Source of the DNA: Gerris lacustris
Lineage: Eukaryota > Arthropoda > Insecta > Hemiptera > Gerridae
DNA length: 64,000 bases
Assembly: GCA_951217055.1 (NCBI GenBank)
Contig: OX578277.1
Span: 55,881,044 to 55,945,043, forward strand
Reading direction: 5' to 3'
Part shown: one piece after another, positions 24,601 through 35,720 of the stretch
Numbering within the stretch: the stretch's first letter is position 1
Layout of the letters: the number at the start of each line of letters is the position of its first letter
Notes under the pieces: generated by a model
The model's input: only the letters and a program-made list of their open reading frames with translations
Told to the model about the DNA's origin: nothing
Database searches by the model: none
Program-made: the position numbers and the translations under genes

Positions 24601-25551
24601 ATGATTCAATAATTTAAAAATAATTAAATATGTTTTTTTATGTAAATATAAATTATATTATATTTAATCATTTTTATCAACTATAAGTTAAATTTCTAAG
24701 AATAAGCATTACAGTGGTAATATATAAATACATATTTTTATGGTCCGCCATGATTGATTCACAATAAAGATAAGAGTGTATAATGCAACGAGCTAACGAG
24801 TCCGGAGAGATTGGTTAATATCCCCAATTAGTTCTGAGTTTTACCAAGGCGGTGTATCAATGTGTACTAGAAATATTTTTATGCGTCCAAGTGACATACA
24901 GCATTCGATTTCCAACAATTCCAGAATAAAATTATCAACTACAGGGGCGAAAACTCAACATGAATATAAATAGAATAAGGCAATCACCTAAAAGGAGAAT
25001 GCAAATGCAGAATCATGAATAAAAACCAAACAGACGACCCTAGTTCTTATGTTAATAAAATATTTAGTAAATTATATAAATACATTTGATAATATATCAT
25101 CAACCTGTTAAGTGTGTGCACAAAATTAAATACTGGTAATGGAATTGTAATTACAAAACGGTCAGTTATGAAAAAGAGAATTTATTAAATAAATTAATAT
25201 TTAACTAAGCCCAAGTTACAACATATAATTAAATTTAACAAATACTGTATATTAGGATAAAATTAAAGACACCAAATACCTAAGTTTCAGCACCCCATCA
25301 TACTTATTTTTAGAGCATACGCATTACGACATACAAGCTATTTATAGGATATGTACAATGAAGAAATTATTAGAAACACGAAGATTTTCTACTAAAGTTG
25401 AATACCCTATAAAAACATGATAGAGGTCGAAGAAGATTAATTTTATTCTGAAGCAAAAACTAGAATAGATGATATTAGCCAGCCTAAAATATGCTTAAAT
25501 TAACAATTTAAAGTAAAACAACAAACAAACACAAGAGCAGATGAAACATAC
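24601..25551. other. AT-rich stretch, probably intronic
   Basis: It lies downstream (minus strand) of the splice donor at 25550-25551. No further exon recognised. Confidence 0.4.
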
Positions 25552-25648
25552 CTCTTGACCATTTATCGAGAAGGTCGTGCTCATCCTCACCAAGTCGGCG
25601 TCTTCTCCTAGCCCTTTGGTGTAGACGCCGATCTGACCAAGGGAACAT
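25552..25648 (-). CDS. First coding exon of an unrecognised minus-strand gene
   Basis: Reading the minus strand, ATG at 25648-25646 opens a frame of 32 codons plus one base. It begins MFPWSDRRLHQRARRRRRLG and continues EDEHDLLDKWSR, then meets a good donor (AAGAG|GTATGTTT). An in-frame TGA lies four codons upstream (TGA TTA GTG GAC GTT ATG), so this is the only start. The product starts with an arginine-rich stretch and then an acidic patch; I do not recognise the family. GC-rich leader sequence upstream (25649-26170) supports a genuine 5' exon. Later exons should lie at lower coordinates, but I could not find them. Confidence 0.5.
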
Positions 25649-26170
25649 AACGTCCACTAATCAAACCCTTCGACCTTCTAAATCGACTTAAACCTCCCTA
25701 ATTGAAGTACGGATTTTCGACTCAATATACAACTTAAAACAAAATTAATCGATCACATTAATAATAAAATCCACGTTTTCGAAGGAAAAATTTTCCGGGG
25801 CGGGGGGGACGCGGAAGATCCGCCCGGACGCGCGGATATCGCCCGGAGACAAAAGAACAACTGAGCACCTGACCGGTGCCAGATGTTCTCCCGTCGTATC
25901 CAATTATAAAAGCTTACAACCTTGGTCTCTACACGGCACTGAACAAAACCCCCAGCGCAGCGTCCCGGTCTCATTCACAGTTATTCACCGTTCCCCATCA
26001 CACTTCGCACCGCGATCTTCCTCAAGTCTTCGCCGATCGAACACCGAGCCGATAATACAGTCGACCGCCGACGCAACCACCCTTGGATCCCCTCCAGGAC
26101 AGAAATAATCACTGACGGCCAACGACGAGACCAACATACTCGAGGCGAAATACTGCACTACAAGCGGTAG
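25649..26170 (-). promoter_or_regulatory. GC-rich leader/promoter region of the minus-strand gene
   Basis: GC- and CpG-rich sequence (for example GGGGCGGGGGGGACGCGG at 25797 and GCGATCTTCCTCAAGTCTTC) in an AT-rich background, directly upstream of the ATG at 25648. It probably contains the 5' UTR and transcription start. A + strand ATTATAAAAGC at about 25903 looks like a TATA element but faces the wrong way for this exon. Confidence 0.4.
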
Positions 26171-27152
26171 CTGATAAGATTAAATAATACCTCGTTTAAT
26201 AACAGATCAAAAAAATTCACTTTTCTTTAAGATTTTATAAACAAAAGATTACTTTAGAAATACTGCCAGTATAATAATAAAGATAAGCATTTAAAAACAA
26301 ATAAAAATTACATTTAGAACGGCAATCGAGTACACAGCCAAGTTAGCTGCACTGATCATTAAATACCATAATACCGAGTAAAGGCCAGTGAGGATTGAAT
26401 TATCCCTTACTGGGAGGCCCATCTAAAACACTGGAAACGTATATTCCATGTTGATCGCGATTGACCCACTAGCTACCGTGACCTCTGCACTACTAACTAA
26501 AGGGAGGAGCTCCAGTATTATAAGCACACGATAAACAAAGCGCTATCTAGACTTTCATGAAAACAATTTAACATTTCTCTCTTTCTATTTTTATCGACTA
26601 CAAAACAGGAAAAAATGTCCATTGAGAATTAGTCACGAGTAGTTTCAACAGTTGATAACCTTCAGCTTCTTTGCACATACTATTCCACTCACATAGACTC
26701 AGTGTCTTTGCTCATCTTGATTACCTTATACACAATAGATAATGTTATCAACATCAACACATCGTAATTAGGAAGGGGAAGACTCTGGAATGTAGATTGG
26801 CTTGATAAAAAAAACAAAATCAAAACTAAAAACTATTTCATACTTAACAAAAGGTCTAAGATCATTACTTAAAATATAACTTGCATCTCGTCGTTCGTTG
26901 AAAAATGTTATCTTCTATGTGTAAAAATTGTAATTTTACAGGAGAGCCAAAAGAAAGTTTCAATGTTGATAAATACCTCACCACATAGGAGATATTAGAT
27001 TTTTTTTTTTAATTTCTTGGTTATACGAGTATTTATCACATTGGAGATTTTACCATCTAAAAGAGGGAACATTGTTTGATAAGAATCATCCAAAACCACA
27101 TTTTCGTTAAAATTGACGCAGGAGGTGTTTTCCCACAAACGACGACCTGCAC

Positions 27153-27157
<5 letters not shown>
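26171..27157. other. Non-coding stretch
   Basis: No exon or repeat family recognised. Confidence 0.5.

Positions 27158-27241
<84 letters not shown>
27158..27241. repeat. (CA)n-(TA)n microsatellite
   Basis: About 13 CA units pass into about 29 TA units. Open frames through it on both strands are artefacts. Confidence 0.98.
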
Positions 27242-27246
<5 letters not shown>

Positions 27247-27248
<2 letters not shown>

Positions 27249-27940
27249 CAGGATGTCCCACATAAGGTGTAACACAGAAAAACCTGATGTTCTACATCAC
27301 ATTTCTGACAAAAAATGTTATATAACATAATGGTTGATCGACCTTCGTTTTCGAGATATATCGATTTTTCAATTATCTCATTTTCTGGTGACTTTTTCCC
27401 ATTAAAACGTTATAGCGTAAAATCTAATAAAGATATAAAGACGGGGTTTTCACCATTCAAAAGGTGAGGAAATTTGCTTTAAAAATGGCATGCTGCTTGC
27501 CCATAATACCCTTATTAAATTAATTTTATATACTTCTAAATACAATGTTTTGTTTAATAAGAAATTTGTGGTCAATGTTCTTGGTAGCATAACTTTTTAA
27601 TTTGTATGGTAAATAAATAAATTTGACCTCATGTAAAACTGGCCCGTTTAATAAGCTTTAAAATTATATAACTTGATAATAAGTTTGCTTCAAGTTTTCA
27701 AACTTATTTGGATGAAAATGAGGTAGTAAATGACAAGTTTATCAGTTGCCATGACTTTAAATGACCCTAAGACTTGGTGAAAAAATAGAAAGGGTAACAA
27801 AAAATAAAAAAATATCACTCCTTGTATTAACAAAATGAAAAATTGATTGTGACAGAGGAAACCGGTCCAAATTTCGACTATTAAAGAAAAATAATTCCTT
27901 GTAATTTTTTTATTCCAAATTTCTTATTCACATAAAAATA
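27247..27940. other. Unclassified repeat-like stretch
   Basis: ACAGGATGTCCCACATAAGG at the left resembles CAGGGTGTCCC termini of insect interspersed repeats. The rest is AT-rich with no coding potential. Confidence 0.3.
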
Positions 27941-27944
27941 TTGA

Positions 27945-28545
27945 AAATTGAATTTCAAAATTGTATGTAATTTTGGAGGAGGTATAAAACGAAGCTGCTG
28001 ATGAGTAGGTTGCAAATATATTATATGTGCTTTTTTTAAAAAATTTTTGCATTCCTTATTGGTTTTATGAGTTAAAATAAACCCCAAAAAAGTTCCCCCC
28101 TCCAACCACCCTATATAACGGCTAGTCCTAAAATTATCAAATATTCATGCAAAAACCTTTCTTATGGTGCGATGAAAATAACGGGGGGAAATTCCCAATT
28201 TTTATAAATTACAAATAATTTTGTGAGCAGTGCGCCCTCTTTGGAGCCCCATTTGAGTGGGGTATCAAATGAAAGCTCCTTAAGAGTAACAGGTTACAAA
28301 TATATATATGCTTGTTTAAATTTTGTTATACTTGCTGGTTTTATGAGTTAAATATACCCGAAAAAAAAAAATCCCCCCCCCCCCCCAACCACCCTATAAC
28401 GGCTAGTCTGAAAAAAATCATTTTGAAATATGTATCTTATTATAAGGCGATGAAAACTTACAGAAAAAGTTTAATTTACTTTGTTGCCATAACGGACACA
28501 TTGTGATCCCGGGGCATTGAACCAGGGACCTTCAATTTTTTTGGT
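27945..28545 (+). mobile_element. Composite satellite family B, locus 1
   Basis: Two tandem monomers of about 281 bp carry GGGGTATCAAATGAAAGCT, GAGTA, a CCCCC…CAACCACCCTATA block and AACGGCTAGTC. A tRNA-like B box on the reverse strand follows (GGTTCAATGCC, from TTGTGATCCCGGGGCATTG). The same order occurs at 52530-53400, and reversed monomers at 48340-48960. The right end of the family (ACCCTAAAAAGTACTTGGA) is found at 29861, beyond the TIR element inserted at 28584. Confidence 0.7.
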
Positions 28546-28583
28546 TGATTTTTGGGGCCTTCCGCCTAAATTTGTTTGTATAT

Positions 28584-29812
28584 TGCTTCCGAGCTTACCG
28601 AAGGTAACGGAAGCATTGTGTTCACTTTTGAGAACGAAAAAATTTTATGTCTCCGATTTTAAAAATTCCAAGACAGAAATCCGTTTTAGACATCAGGGAA
28701 CATTTTTGGTCTCGTGCCTGTCTGTGTGTCCGCGAATTATGAAACGTGTGACGATAACTTGAGAAAATGTCGACCGATTTTTATGAAATTTGGTAGACAT
28801 GTTCATTTTACCAATGCCCAGGACGACTTCGTTGGACAATTGGACAAGGTTATCCGTCCCCAAGGTCATCCAACGCTCACGTAAACGTGCACTTCAAATC
28901 TAAAATTGGAATTTTAGGTCGGGAAAAAATCTAACTTCATTTATTCAATGAGACAAACATTTTTTTGCAAATACAATTAGTAAAACCAACATCGACACCG
29001 CTAAGAAGTGTTAAAGAACGCTAAAACTATTAATAGTTTTTACACAATAAACGCAATATAACAATAAAGTAATAAAACAATAATTTTAATGTTAATATAA
29101 CAATAAAGTACATGATCATGATAGGATGCGAGGAATCTATGTGCCACACTAATTGGCAGTCTATTTTTTTTTATATGCAGCAGGTTGGAGAAATAAAATA
29201 CTCTGCCAATTAGAGTGGCACATAGCTTCCTCACGTTCTTTTTTGTATACTTTAATGATTTTATACTATTAAAACCTATTATTGTCAAATTTATTTAATT
29301 TCCCTCCGTTTTTTTTTTAAACTGTCAAAATTTGATTTATACATTAATTGAAGTATCAATTTAGCAAAAAAAATTAAGGAGCGCAGACGGTTGAAATTAA
29401 TCTGGGGTCATCTGCAGGATACTTTCGTCAAATCATCCAAATTTCACAAAAATCAAATAAGTCAATAGCGCTTTTGATGATATAGGTGTAAATAAGGTAA
29501 TTCGGATTGTACGTGCTCTCGAAATTTCTTCGAGTTGGACCTCTACCTGGTTTATATACAGGAAGTTTATATAAGGAAAAACTTGTTGTTTTTCTTCAGA
29601 AAATAAGCGGAGCACCGTGAAGCGGCTATTGAAAATTCAAGGGTACACAAAATTAAGGTTTTTAATTTAATATGCGGGATTTTATCACCTAACCTCAAAG
29701 TGGGGGCACGAACAATCCGAATTTACCGTATAATAAATCAAAATAAATTTTGAAATCGGAGACCTCAAAAATATTCACAAAGCTTTCGTTACATTCGGTA
29801 AGCTCGGAAGCA
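28584..29812. mobile_element. 1.2-kb TIR element inserted in family B
   Basis: The left TGCTTCCGAGCTTACCGAAG … TATGTCTCCGATTTTAAAA pairs with the right GAAATCGGAGACCTC … CATTCGGTAAGCTCGGAAGC, giving TIRs of about 75-80 bp with small differences. The interior includes sequence of the GGAACGAAGTTC family (CGATAACTTGAG, TTCATTTTACCAATGCCC) and the hairpin at 29130. No transposase. Family B sequence on either side is contiguous in the copy at 53.4 kb, supporting an insertion. Confidence 0.7.
29130..29235. repeat. Hairpin with about 30-bp arms
   Basis: GAGGAATCTATGTGCCACAC…TTGGCAG is mirrored by CTGCCAATTAGAGTGGCACA…CTTCCTC around a loop of about 45 nt. It may be a small MITE within the larger TIR element or a structured RNA. 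Nothing else identifies it. Confidence 0.75.
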
Positions 29813-30159
29813 AAAATGTTACTTCATAATATAATAGCGTATATGCTTAATAATCTACGAAACCCTAAAAAGTACTTGGATACAAGCACTTCTCTGTGAT
29901 TTTTGTCAAATTAAGCAATACCAAAACTTTTAATGCACTCAATGAGACCTTTAAATTTGGTCTGGTTTCCTCTTGCACGATTTTAGAAAATTTTGGGTAC
30001 ATTTTGAACAAAAAGTATTAATATAAATATTTATTTTGGATCAAGCAGGAGATTTTATGAAGAGTGACTTTTTTTCGAAAATTGATATTTTTTGGAATTT
30101 ACATATAATAAGCAACTCTAAATTAAAAATACAAACTATGCAGTTAAAAGCCTCTTTTT
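29813..30159. other. Family B right end and AT-rich flank
   Basis: 29846-29910 (TAATCTACGAAACCCTAAAA, AGTACTTGGATACAAGCACTT) matches 53437-53495. The remainder is non-coding. Confidence 0.5.
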
Positions 30160-30741
30160 ACTGGTCTTATATTACTTTGCTTTGTAAGTTTCATCGCACA
30201 TTTCCGTTTCCCCAATTTTGAACCCCTTCCCGTGATTCAATCTTCCCCAAATTTTGCACATAGATACAACTAAGGTGAAGAATACAGAAACCAAAAAAAC
30301 AAAATGGCGTCAAATTTATTTGCTTTTTAAGTTTCATCGCACACCTATTACCCCAATTTTGAACCACTTACCGTGATTCAATCTTTCCCAAATTTTGCAC
30401 ATAGATACAACTAAGGTGAAGAATACAGAAACCAAAAAAACAAAAAATAAAAACAAAATGGCGTCAAATTTATTTGCTTTTTAAGTTTCATCGCACACCT
30501 ATTACCCCAATTTTGAACCACTTACCGTGATTCAATCTTCCCCAAATTTTGCACATAGATACAACTAAGGTGAAGAATACAGAAACAAAAAAAAAATAAA
30601 AACAAAAACCAAATGGCGTCAAATTTATTTGCTTTTTAAGTTTCATCGCACACCTATTACCCCAATTTTGAACCACTTACCGTCATTCAATCTTCCCCAA
30701 ATTTTGCACATAGATACAACTAAGGCAAAGAATACAGAAAC

Positions 30742-30776
<35 letters not shown>

Positions 30777-31393
30777 GCGTAAATTTATTTGCTTTTTAAG
30801 TTTTATCGCACACCTATTTCCCCAATTTTGAACCATTTCCCGTCATTTAATCTTCACCAAATTTTGCGCATAGATACAACTAAGGTGAAGAATACAGAAA
30901 CCAAAAAAAATAAAAACAAAACAAAATGGCGTCAAATTTATTTGCTTTTTAAGTTTCATCGCACACCTATTACCCCAATTTTGAACCACTTACCGTGATT
31001 CAATCTTCCCCAAATTTTGCACATATATACAACTAAGGTGAAGAATACAGAAACCAAAAAAAAATAAAAACAAAAACCAAATGGCGTCAAATTTATTTGC
31101 TTTTTAAGTTTCATCGCACACCTATTACCCCAATTTTGAACCACTTACCGTCATTCAATCTTCCCCAAATTTTGCACATAGATACAACTAAGGTGAAGAA
31201 TACAGAAACCAAAAAAACTAAAAACAAAACAAAATGGCGTCAAATTTATTTGCTTTTTAAGTTTCATCGCACACCTATTACCCCAATTTTGAACCACTTA
31301 CCGTCATTCAATCTTCCCCAAATTTTGCACAAAGATACAACTAAGGTGAAGAATACAGAAACCAAAAAAAAAAAGGTTGAAAATAAGACCAGT
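30160..31393 (+). mobile_element. Satellite-bearing inverted-repeat element, copy B (8 monomers)
   Basis: The left end ACTGGTCTTATATTACTTTGC and right end GGTTGAAAATAAGACCAGT form an 11-bp perfect inverted repeat (ACTGGTCTTAT/ATAAGACCAGT). Between them are eight monomers of about 140-156 bp: TTTCATCGCACACCTATTAC, CCCAATTTTGAACCACTTAC, CAATCTTCCCCAAATTTTGC, GATACAACTAAGGTGAAGAA, then an A-run of variable length. Length variation is mostly in the A-run. The first monomer differs (CATTTCCGTTTCCCC), as in the other copies, so the edge monomer is conserved. Open frames on both strands (MLFKFHRTPITPIL-type) are monomer translations, not genes. Confidence 0.85.
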
Positions 31394-31430
31394 TTTAAAA
31401 AATGCCCTTTTTATATGAATTATTATTATT

Positions 31431-32204
31431 ACTGGTCTTATATTACTTTGCTTTGCAAGTTTCATCGCACATTTCCGTTTCCCCAATTTTGAACCACTTA
31501 ACGTCATTCAATCTTTCCCAAATTTTGCACATAGATACAACTAAGGTGAAGAATACAGAAACCAAAAAAAAAAAAAAAAAAAAAAAAAAGCGTCAAATTT
31601 ATTTGCTTTTTAAGTTTCATCGCACACCTATTACCCCAATTTTGAACCACTTTCAGTCATTCAATCTTCCCTAAATTTTGCAAATAGATACAACTAAGGT
31701 GAAGAATACAGAAACCAAAAAAAAAAAAAAAAAAATGGCGTCAAATTTATTTGCTTTTTAAGTTTCATCGCACACCTATTACCCCAATTTTGAACCACTT
31801 AACGTCATTCAATCTTTCCCAAATTTTGCACATAGATACAACTAAGGTGAAGAATACAGAAACCAAAAAAAAAAAAAAAAAAAAAAAAAAGCGTCAAATT
31901 TATTTGCTTTTTAAGTTTCATCGCACACCTATTACCCCAATTTTGAACCAGTTTCAGTCATTCAATCTTCCCTAAATTTTGCAAATAGATACAACTAAGG
32001 TGAAGAATACAGAAACCAAAAAAAAAAAAAAAATAATGGCGTCAAATTTATTTGCTTTTTAAGTTTCATCGCACACCTATTACCCCAATTTTGAACCACT
32101 TACCGTCATTCAATCTTCACCAAATTTTACAAATAGATGCAACTAAGGTGAAGAATACAGAAACCAAAAAAAAAAAAGAAAAAAAAGTTTAAAACAAGAC
32201 CAGT
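31431..32204 (+). mobile_element. Satellite-bearing inverted-repeat element, copy C (5 monomers)
   Basis: A second left end ACTGGTCTTATATTACTTTG starts only 37 bp after copy B ends. It again begins with the CATTTCCGTTTCCCC edge monomer, and ends AAAACAAGACCAGT. Five monomers. The sequence beyond the right end (TTTTGAAAAATGGCATTTTTAT) matches that beyond copies A and B, so the mobile unit probably extends a further 25-30 bp there. Confidence 0.85.
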
Positions 32205-32904
32205 TTTGAAAAATGGCATTTTTATATCAATTATTTTAAAATAATAATACTAATGATTAAACCTGTTATGAATATGCCAATGCTGATCTAATCCAAATGC
32301 CTAGCTGGAATTAAATATTTCTCTACCTTTTCATTGGAGCGGGTATAATAATAATAGATTATTACTATTAAGTGAAATAAAAAATATTATTTAGATCCAA
32401 ATATTCAATTTTAAAAGATAAGATGCACTTCAAAATGACAAAACATTATCCTTCTGAATTGCTAAACAATAATACATTCTACCATAGTTAAAAATACAAT
32501 AAAATAAAGTATCTCCCACCTGAGATATAACATCATAGTTGTTTTAATAACAACTACTAAAATGAATGACATTTGAGTGCAGGAAAATGCACTTGATTAG
32601 GTGACACCATATTAAATGTTAAGGCAGAGGCTCATTAGTTGGATCTGCAACAATAAATTACCTATTAGAATACTTAATATTGATGAGCCACTCAGTTGAA
32701 ACCAGTCTATTGTATTTATTTATTATTTTCTTTGTAACCAGATCCATTTAAGTATTACTCACTATAAATAAGACAGAACCTGTTAGGATTATTATCCCAG
32801 AGTACTCTTATATGCATTATGTATGTAACATTAAAAGTTGATGGTTACCAGTTCTGCATATCTGAAATTATTGACCCAAAATTGGCTAATGAAATCTATT
32901 TATT
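32205..32904. other. AT-rich non-coding stretch
   Basis: No gene recognised. See the note at 20791-22224 for weak similarity of 32770-32900. Confidence 0.5.
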
Positions 32905-33248
32905 GGAACGAAGTTCCTTATGGCACGTTCTGGAGCCCGGGAGTAAATCCAAAACAAAACGACCGTCACAAAACCAAGCGTCACGAAATTTACCGATGAC
33001 GATAACTTGAGTAAAAGATGACCGAGTTAGTTGACATTTGCTACACATGTTCATTTTACCAATGCTCAGGTTGAGATCGTTGGACAACGTTATCCGCCCA
33101 AGCGTTCACGCGCAACGCTCGCGCAAACGTAAACTTAAAATGCAAAATTGAAATTTTAGGACAGGAAAATATTCTAACTTCATCTATTTAATGAGACAAA
33201 CAACTTTTATAAATACATTTTTTCTTTTTTAGTAAAACAAACACAGAC

Positions 33249-33480
33249 ACTGCCAGTAGCGCACCCAGGATTTTTTTTGGGAGGGGCACAGATTAAAAAG
33301 GGGGGGGGGGGGAGAGTGGATGTAATGTGGGCTTAGCATAATCACAGACAATTAAGAAGTCTGGTTTTCTTTGATCAAATTACTTCATATATCAAGGGCG
33401 GATCCAGCCAATTTTTAAGGGGGTTGGGTTTTCTTTTAGGGGGGTCCGGGGGTTTAAAATTTTTAGTTTACGTTACTTGA
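33249..33480. mobile_element. hAT-like MITE fragments with G-run
   Basis: TGCCAGTAGCGCACCCAGG at 33249 and CAAGGGCGGATCCAGCC at 33395 are two different one-sided MITE-type termini. A 12-G run and AGGGGGGTCCGGGGG are typical of their interiors. No target duplications were resolved. Confidence 0.35.
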
Positions 33481-34023
33481 AAACGTCTTTTTAGCCTATT
33501 CTAAGAGCACCTAAAATGTTATTTTATACAAATAAATTTAAGATTTTTATGAACGGGACATGAAGACCGGGGTATTTTATTTTTAAAAAAATTATATGCG
33601 AATAATATTTTATTATTAAAGGTTGTACATTATATAATAGATTAATGTATCATTTTAGTAGCCAGGAAAATAAATTGGTACATTTTAAAAATATTTTAGT
33701 TACGTGAACACTGCTAAAATATTTTTAGTTGATGGTTACTATTACTTATACTTATTTTTGGTTGATGGTTAGTTACGTGGACACTGCTATGAAGTGATAA
33801 AGATCGCTAAATTTATTAAAGCGGGCCTAAACGTTTAAAATAAAGAAAACAACGTTTTTACCGATATCTTACGTTGTAACGTAACAATTTTAATGAAACT
33901 TCTTACACGTCGTCTTAAGTACAATTGAAACAGGCATGTAAAATTTCAACCTTATACAAGCAGACGTGTTTGCGTATTAAAGTGATATATGTATTTTAAT
34001 TTTTCTTTTTTTCTTTTGGGTTT

Positions 34024-34148
34024 TAGTCCCGATCAACTGCCAGGGTTATTACAGGGCGGGGGTTATCCGGCCACTTTACTCATCTAATCGATGAGATCAT
34101 CAGTGTGAAACATGTCTTACCCCGCTGGGATTCGAACTCACAGCCGTA
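34024..34148 (-). mobile_element. tRNA-derived SINE, 5'-truncated
   Basis: On the minus strand GTGAGTTCGAATCCCAGC is a tRNA B box. The body GGTAAGACATGTTTCACAC … GATGATCTCATCG … AGATGAGTAAAGTGGCCGG matches the SINE at 56352-56545. The A-box half is missing. Confidence 0.6.
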
Positions 34149-34892
34149 AATTATTATTTTATTACCATTAAAATATTTTAAATGTAATAAATATGCCGGC
34201 GGAGTCTGAGGGAACAGTCGTGTTCTATCACTACAAGCATCTGCTCTAGGAGCTATAAACTCATCATGATTAATTTTTTTCTAAATATAAAATACATTAT
34301 TTATTGCAAGACGCTCGCTTCAATGTTAAATAAATGCTTTTCTTTTCATTTTGCCTTAACTCTGCAACTAAGTACAAATAGTTAGTTACTTTTAATTTTG
34401 TCTCTTTTTTAACTCCGCCATATATAAGTAGTTAGTATTGCAAAACTTAGCAGTGTTATTTTATAATTTATATTTAATGAAAAACGTAAGGAACTTCGTT
34501 CCTACCAGGTGTCCCGGGACACCACACGTATTTTTTTAAAAAATAGGGGTGTGAACAAATATGTGGTTTAAGAGATAGGCTTTGATTCATTAAAAATATT
34601 TAAAGAAATGGAATAAATAAATATTTTACTGGCTGCTGGATTTTTTTTTTTAAACAAATTTAAAAAACAATTAAAGTTGCAAATCCAGGGTATCCGGTTG
34701 GATTTTTATTAAAAAAAAAAAAAAAAAAAAAAGTTTAAAAACATTGTCTTAAGGGGGTTCTAAAAAAGTATTTTAGGTATTTTAGATTAAATTTGAGCAC
34801 ATTTGTGTTTTTATTAAACATACTAAGGAAGAGATACAACTCGGTTTACTACAGATCTAAGGAGTATTTAGCAGATATAAGAGTAATCTAAA

Positions 34893-35144
34893 CTAACATT
34901 CCAGGCGGCAATGCCTTCTTAAGGCCCTTTTTTTAGAATAAGCTCTCATATGAGTCAAGGAAAGTTGGTCATCAGCACTTAATCTCACACTAGAAACATG
35001 CAGTGGCTCTCTAACATCATTGTCATCACTAATGCTCTTAATTGACTGAGTGAAGCAAGGTCTCTGGCATTTTGACTGTCTGCCTATAAATTTGTTTGTA
35101 AGGCAGTCACGACCAAACGCGATGTTCCTTAAGGCCCTATTCAC
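34893..35144 (-). other. Unrecognised 83-codon open frame
   Basis: The minus-strand frame has near-normal amino-acid composition (…FGRDCLTNKFIGRQSKCQRP… to …SKKRALRRHCRLEC). The segment is bracketed by TTAAGGCCC at both ends (34918 and 35132). I do not recognise it. It may be a relic of a DNA transposon adjoining the GGCCCTATTCACACGG end. Weak evidence for a gene. Confidence 0.2.
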
Positions 35145-35400
35145 ACGGTGAAACGCAAATCGCGTTTCGAGCTGTCTCGCGACCAGGAGACTGGGAGACT
35201 GCGCGACTCATGTCTCGCTTCATCTTCACACTACCACGACTCTAGTTGCGAAATCAAACCACGTTTAGGGAATAGTCAGTTTTCACCGACAATAGGCCGT
35301 GCAAACACCCAGCATTTTTCATATTTTTGTATCTTTAAGTCCCTAAACAATGTCTATGTCTAGTGATTCTAGTAGCGATGGGATGAGGACATCATTATCC
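35132..35400 (+). mobile_element. Possible PIF/Harbinger-like 5' end
   Basis: AAGGCCCTATTCACACGGTG resembles GGGCC(C)TATTCACAC-type termini seen in PIF/Harbinger-like elements. About 220 bp downstream a short frame starts MSMSSDSSSD and then degenerates, reminiscent of Ser/Asp-rich starts of such transposases. The right end was not found. Confidence 0.25.
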
Positions 35401-35720
35401 ATCATTATAGTTTTATTATTACCATCGGTAATAATAATAATTAATAATTATATATATTTTATAATAAAACATAATATAATATATACTATAATAATATAAT
35501 ATAATATATTATTTAATATAATATATATTTTATTATAAATATAATACGGTTATTTATAATTACATATAAATAATTGTATTATAAATATTTTATAATAAAA
35601 TATAATATATAATAAATTATATAATATAATATATTTTATAATATAATATACTATATAATAAAATATAATATAATATATATTTTATTATATATATAATATG
35701 GTAATTAATAATTATAAATC
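35395..35720. repeat. (ATA)/(TAATA) low-complexity block
   Basis: About 320 bp of almost pure A/T in TAATATAATATATTATTT-like phrases with many self-complementary segments. Ends with a GGTAATTAATAATTATAAAT phrase that also appears, in variant form, at the start. Confidence 0.9.

Larger units (their letters stand above)
32905..34528 (+). mobile_element. GGAACGAAGTTC-ended family, long copy with nested insertions
   Basis: The left end GGAACGAAGTTCCTTATGGC and right end AAGGAACTTCGTTCCTACC then a palindromic GTGTCCCGGGACACC match copy 1 (18018-18550). This copy is 1.6 kb because it contains MITE-like sequence (33249 onward, and GGGCGGATCCAGCC at 33397), a G-run and a SINE fragment (34024-34148). 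No protein. Confidence 0.6.

Noticed and set aside
25903..25940. TATA-like ATTATAAAAGC as a + strand promoter.
   Set aside because: No + strand exon follows; the supported exon in this GC-rich block is on the minus strand.
30488..31975. Open frames with repeated KFHRTPITPIL or MCKIWGRLNHGK peptides as a repetitive protein gene.
   Set aside because: They occur on both strands, shift with A-run length, and follow the satellite monomer exactly.
30160..32204. CRISPR-like or regulatory repeat array.
   Set aside because: Monomers of about 150 bp with no unique spacers, in a eukaryotic genome; this is satellite DNA.
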